Made by a program: the position numbers and the translations under genes. The notes below the pieces were generated by a model, which was not told the origin of the DNA, made no database searches, and saw only the letters and a list, made by a program, of their open reading frames with translations. This document shows, in pieces, positions 60,601 to 64,000 of a DNA stretch of 64,000 bases. Each line of letters starts with the position of its first letter. Positions within the stretch are counted from its first letter, which is position 1. Source of the stretch: Neoarius graeffei (taxonomy: Eukaryota; Chordata; Actinopteri; Siluriformes; Ariidae); assembly GCF_027579695.1 (NCBI RefSeq), contig NC_083571.1, forward strand, positions 45,495,390-45,559,389. Reading direction: 5' to 3'.

Positions 60601-60812
60601 AAAGTAGTGGAAAGCAATGCATGAGTGTGCTGTGTGTTCACAGGCTTCTTCCTCACCTTCCCTTGTATTCGCTGTTGTCCTCTATAGGAGGCAGGGTGGT
60701 TTTGGAGGAAGTGCCGGTGGAAGACACGGATTTCAAGTATCTCTGTCTTGTAGACATCAGAGCTGAAGTGGCACCGGAGGCTGATGTAGTACTGCCTGAG
60801 ACCTCCGTTAAA
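57354..60812 (-). CDS. MARK-family (Par-1) microtubule affinity-regulating kinase, last four exons; MARK1/3-like
   Basis: MARK kinases phosphorylate tau/MAP repeats and control cell polarity. Exons on the minus strand: 60812-60657, 60405-60154, 57828-57784, 57696-57354; all donors/acceptors are GT-AG and each junction is phase 2, so frames join. The first two encode the Ser/Thr-rich spacer ([43 protein letters not shown]). The 45-nt exon ([15 protein letters not shown]) is phase-neutral. The last exon encodes the C-terminal KA1 membrane-binding domain ([20 protein letters not shown] … [20 protein letters not shown] … ADELKL). [17 protein letters not shown] fits MARK1 or MARK3 better than MARK2/4; the paralogue is not certain. 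The kinase and UBA domains must lie beyond the window. The gene converges on lgi1. Confidence 0.92.
57784..57828 (-). CDS. MARK 45-nt exon, likely alternatively spliced cassette
   Basis: Bounded by TTTTTTTGAG/GG and CCAAG/GTGAGG. Inclusion adds exactly 15 residues between ARR and STLGES; skipping preserves frame. MARK genes are known to have small cassette exons in this spacer. Confidence 0.72.
58190..59461 (+). mobile_element. Old Tc1-like element related to family A, in a MARK intron
   Basis: It encodes a decayed transposase: [20 protein letters not shown] and [20 protein letters not shown] near 58255-58437, a region around 58670-58720 matching the first Asp (LWSN-), and [11 protein letters not shown]-like residues near 59042-59075. 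Several frames and stops occur. The right end CAACTTTTTTGGAATTGGGG is the family A type, diverged. The left end is not clear. Confidence 0.82.
59462..60153 (-). other. MARK intron, no features recognised
   Basis: AT-rich intronic sequence without repeats I can name. Confidence 0.5.
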
Positions 60813-61130
60813 CTGAGAGGAGAGAGAGAGAAACTTTTTGTATATTTTTAAAATCAAATAGTAATATGCATTAAAGGTCCAGTTCATAATTTTAGTTTTG
60901 TTGATAGTTTGAATGATAGCTTCTTTGTGTTGCGCTTTTTTGGTTATTGGACATTTGCCTTGAAAAATAATTCATGAGGCATTTATAGTTTTAACACATA
61001 ACTGAGTCAGTTACAAGGAAGGACAAGGCTGCAATTCACCTCACAGACAGCAGAGGGCTCTAAAAATTAACTGCTTGCAAAAACGTACAGTAGAATGTTG
61101 TTCAGATAAAAACAAAAGTATTTGCCTTCC
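60813..61130 (-). other. MARK intron, no features recognised
   Basis: A purine-rich stretch (GAGAGGAGAGAGAG) at 60815-60832 is the complement of the acceptor pyrimidine tract of the exon at 60812. Nothing else is evident. Confidence 0.5.
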
Positions 61131-61134
61131 TGTT

Positions 61135-61960
61135 TCAACAAACAAAGAACAGGAAGGATTGTGCTGCATCCCCATTTAATATTTTGAGTCTCTTCGGCAG
61201 CCCATCAATGTTGATGATGACTGTTATGCAGAGAGGATTAAGTCCTGCATGACCACAGGTGGGCCGCAAGGCCTGCACGCGAGCGGCAGAGCTGTCCACA
61301 AACACTGCATGCATGTCCGGTTGTTGCACAGGAATGTCTTCTTTCATGTGCTCACTGATATTCTTTCTGATGCTTGTCCTCGATGGTTCTGATTGACCAC
61401 CTCACAGATGCTCTCCAGTTACTTCTGTCGGTGGCAGCTTGCTCCCAGGTGTCAGGGTTAATTCCTGTATTCTTCATGTGTCTCTTCAGCACATCTTTGA
61501 AGCGTAGCTTCTGTCCGCCTTGGTTCCTCCTTCCTTGGCTGAGTTCTCCGTAAAAGACAGCTTTGGGGAGTCTGGAGTCAGGCATGCACCGAACATGTCC
61601 AGCCCAACGTAGCTGTGAGGCAGTGATGAGTGCCTCTACACTAGTTGTTTTGGCTCTCCTCAGCACCTTGACATCAGCTATCCTGTCTTGCCAATGGAGC
61701 CCCAGAATTTGTCGCAGATGGTGGAGCTGTGTCTTGGTGAGCTTCTTTATCTGTTTTCAATAGAGGATCATGCACTCCGTGGAGTAGAGGAGTGATGGTA
61801 GGATGGCTGCATTGTAGACCTTCACTTTGGTTGACCTCCTGATGTCGTGTCTCAACCATAGACGGTCGTGAAGGGAGCCAAATGCTTTGGAGGCAGCTTG
61901 TATCCGGTGCTCTACTTCCAGGTCTGTCAAGTATACCACAGACTGTCTACTCAATATTTT
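61135..61960 (-). pseudogene. Non-LTR retrotransposon C-terminal part, 5' truncated
   Basis: Reading leftward: DLEVEHRIQAASKAFGSLHD and STKVKVYNAAILPSLLYSTE (thumb region after the reverse transcriptase), then LITASQLRWAGHVRCMPDSR and GQKLRFKDVLKRHMKNTGI with DRSNWRASV, and finally a Cys/His remnant (RPTCGHAGLNPL). At least two frame changes separate the parts. It belongs to a different LINE family from 13529-16281 and lies in a MARK intron. Confidence 0.8.
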
Positions 61961-62188
61961 GAGCAGACAGTCTATGGTATAGTTAATCTTTTCCTCTAAA
62001 AAAAGTAATTTGTGTTACCAAGGAAGTTGTGCTTTTGGTACGGTTTGTTTATTTGTCTATAAGCTGGATTGTGCAAAACCTACCAAACCAAGTTCCATTA
62101 AACTTAGTGGAAGGATGTAGCATGGGCAAAGGAAGAAACCAATAAATTTTGAAACAGATCCGAGTCATGAAGCGGATCGACACATTTA

Positions 62189-63575
62189 CAGTGGTGCTTG
62201 AAAGTGCAACCAAAACTGCAACTAAACAGAAACTGCAACTAAACGTTTCTGGTAACTGTTGATCAGTCCTGCACACCGGCTTGGAGGAATTTTAGCCCAT
62301 TCCTCCATGCAGAACAGCTTCAACTCTGGGATGTTGGTGGGTTTCCTCACATGAACTGCTCGCTTCAGGTCCTTTCACAACATTTCCATTGGATTAAGGT
62401 CAGGACTTTGACTTGGCCATTCCAAAACATTAACTTTATTCTTCTTTAACCATTCTTTGGTGGAACTACTTGTGTGCTTAGGGTCGCTGTCTTGCTGCAT
62501 GACCCACCTTCTCTTGAGATTCAGTTCATGACATTTTCCTTTAGAATTCGCTGGTATAATTCAGAATTCATTGTTCCATCAATGATGGCAAGCCATCCTG
62601 GCCCAGAAGCAGCAAAACAGGCCCAAACCATGATACTACCACCACCATGTTTCACAGATGGGATAAGGTTCTTATGCTGGAATGCACTGTTTTCCTTTCT
62701 TCAAACATAATGCTTCTCATTTAAACCAAAAAGTTCTATTTTGGTCTCATCCATCCACAAAACATTTTTCCAATAGCTTTCTGGCTTGTCCATGTGATTT
62801 TTTAGCAAACTGCAGACAAGTAGCAGTGTTCTTTTTGGAGAGCAGTAGCTTTCTCCTTGCAACCCTGCTATGCATACCAGTGTTGTTGAGTGTTCTCCTG
62901 ATGGTGGACTCATGAACATTAACATTCGCCAATGTGAGCGAGGCCTTCAGTTGCTTAGAAGTTACCCTGGGGTCCTTTGTGACCTCACCGACTATTACAC
63001 ACCTTGCTCTTGGAGTGATCTTTGTTGGTCGACCACTTCTGGGGAGGGTAACGATGGTCTTGAATTTCCTCCATTTGTACACAATATGTCTGACTGTGGA
63101 TTGGTGGAGTCCAAACTCTTTAGAGATGGTTTTGTAACCTTTTCCAGACTGATGAGCATCAACAACGTTTTTTCTGAGGTCCTCAGAAATCTCCTCTGTT
63201 CGTGCCATGATACACTTCCACAAACATGAATTGTGAAGCTCAGACTTTGATAGATCCCTGTTCTTTAAATAAAACAGGGTGCCCACTCACACCTGATTGT
63301 CATCCCATTGATTGAAAACACCTGACTCTAATTTCACCTTCAAATTAACTGCTAATCCTAGAGGTTCACATACTTTTGCCACTCACAGATATGTAATATT
63401 GGATCATTTCCCTCAATAGATAAATGACCAAGTATAATATTTTTGTCTCGTTTGTTTAACTGGGTTCTCTTTATCTACTTTTAGGACTTGTGTGAAAATC
63501 TGATGTTGTTTTAAGTCCTATTTATGCAGAAATATAGAAAATTCTAAAGGGTTCACAAACTTTCAAGCACCACTG
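62189..63575 (-). mobile_element. Tc1-like transposon family B, copy 3 (reverse)
   Basis: Bounded by CAGTGGTGCTTGAAAGTG (left) and CTTTCAAGCACCACTG (right) with TA on both sides. Most of the left subterminal region is deleted after 62206 and replaced by CAACTAAACAGAAACTG-type short repeats. The coding strand is minus. Confidence 0.92.
62206..63208 (-). pseudogene. Tc1-like transposase (family B), frameshifted
   Basis: The start at 63208 gives MARTEEISEDLRKNVVDAHQ, and the frame covers the paired helix-turn-helix and LLSKKNTATCLQFAKKSHG, then shifts near 62800; LWMDETKIELFGLNEKHYV (first Asp) is read in the next frame. The second Asp and Glu regions (62515-62370) are readable as fragments. 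This copy lies in a MARK intron. Confidence 0.9.
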
Positions 63576-63777
63576 TAGTTTCCCTTTCGCTAACGTTACA
63601 AGACACGGCCTTTTGTTATGCACTGAAGTCTGCACTCTCCAAGTGCCCTTCTAGTTAGACGTTTTCATGTCACTAATAAAACTGTACTTTCTATAAAAGT
63701 ACGTACACTGATCCTTAATTCTACAAAGGAAAGTCAGGAAATTGAAAGAAAATATTTTCCACTTACAGTTGCAGACA

Positions 63778-64000
63778 GGGCGGCACGGTGGTGTAGTGGT
63801 TAGCGCTGTCGCCTCACAGCAAGAAGGTCCTGGGTTCGAGCCCCGGGGCCGGCGAGGGCCTTTCTGTGCGGAGTTTGCATGTTCTCCCCGTGTCCGCGTG
63901 GGTTTCCTCCGGGTGCTCCGGTTTCCCCCACAGTCCAAAGACATGCAGGTTAGGTTAACTGGTGACTCTAAATTGACCGTAGGTGTGAATGTGAGTGTGA
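63778..64000 (+). mobile_element. SINE family 1, 5' half, running off the window
   Basis: Starts GGGCGGCACGGTGGTGTAGT and continues through the B box (GGTTCGAGCCC) and the body to the window edge. Confidence 0.95.

Overview
This is vertebrate genomic DNA, almost certainly from a ray-finned (teleost) fish. The evidence is split genes with vertebrate orthologues (lgi1, a MARK kinase, an ffar4 relic), several Tc1-like DNA transposons with DD34E transposases, tRNA-derived SINEs, hAT elements, a Penelope-like element, and many simple repeats. There are no operons, CRISPR arrays or other prokaryotic features. The species cannot be fixed from the sequence alone.

Host genes. (1) lgi1 on the + strand is complete: eight exons between 39442 and 51817 encode 540 residues (signal peptide, LRRNT cap, four LRRs, LRRCT cap, seven-bladed EPTP propeller). 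All splice phases fit. (2) A MARK-family (Par-1) kinase on the - strand converges on lgi1. Its last four exons (57354-60812, ending in the KA1 domain) lie in the window; the kinase domain would lie beyond 64000. (3) Upstream of lgi1, in the same orientation, is a dead, 5'-truncated copy of the long-chain fatty-acid receptor gene ffar4 (GPR120; 19745-20956), with two in-frame stops and two frameshifts. FFAR4 and LGI1 are near neighbours on human chromosome 10q23, so the relic supports conserved synteny.

Layout. 1-13 kb is transposon-dense: a Tc1-like element split three times, a 4.1-kb hAT element with exact 8-bp target duplications, and a long-inverted-repeat element at 11.6-12.5 kb. 13.4-18 kb is a nest: a SINE split by a THAP-exon-bearing MITE, itself split by a 3'-truncated LINE with 69-bp flanking repeats. 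18.2-26.2 kb holds a MITE, the ffar4 relic, a second THAP-bearing repeat, SINEs and a Penelope-like element. 26.2-34 kb is a Tc1 cluster, including one element with an apparently intact transposase. 34-39 kb is mixed repeats. 39.4-52.5 kb is lgi1, whose first intron carries a ~890-bp pyrimidine tract. 54.5-56.5 kb is a Tc1-like relic containing a hAT derivative with a BED-finger start. 57.3-64 kb is the MARK gene with intronic LINE and Tc1 remains.

Most of what is unusual here is mobile-element biology. The strongest candidates for something little described are: the ~1-kb MITE family (three copies, 3-bp TNA target duplications) that keeps a THAP-domain first exon with splice donor and YY1/CRE-like sites; the 933-bp element with repeat-built inverted ends and a 6-bp target duplication; the 3'-truncated LINE with 69-bp duplications; and the ffar4 pseudogene beside lgi1. 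All homology calls are by eye, without database searches.
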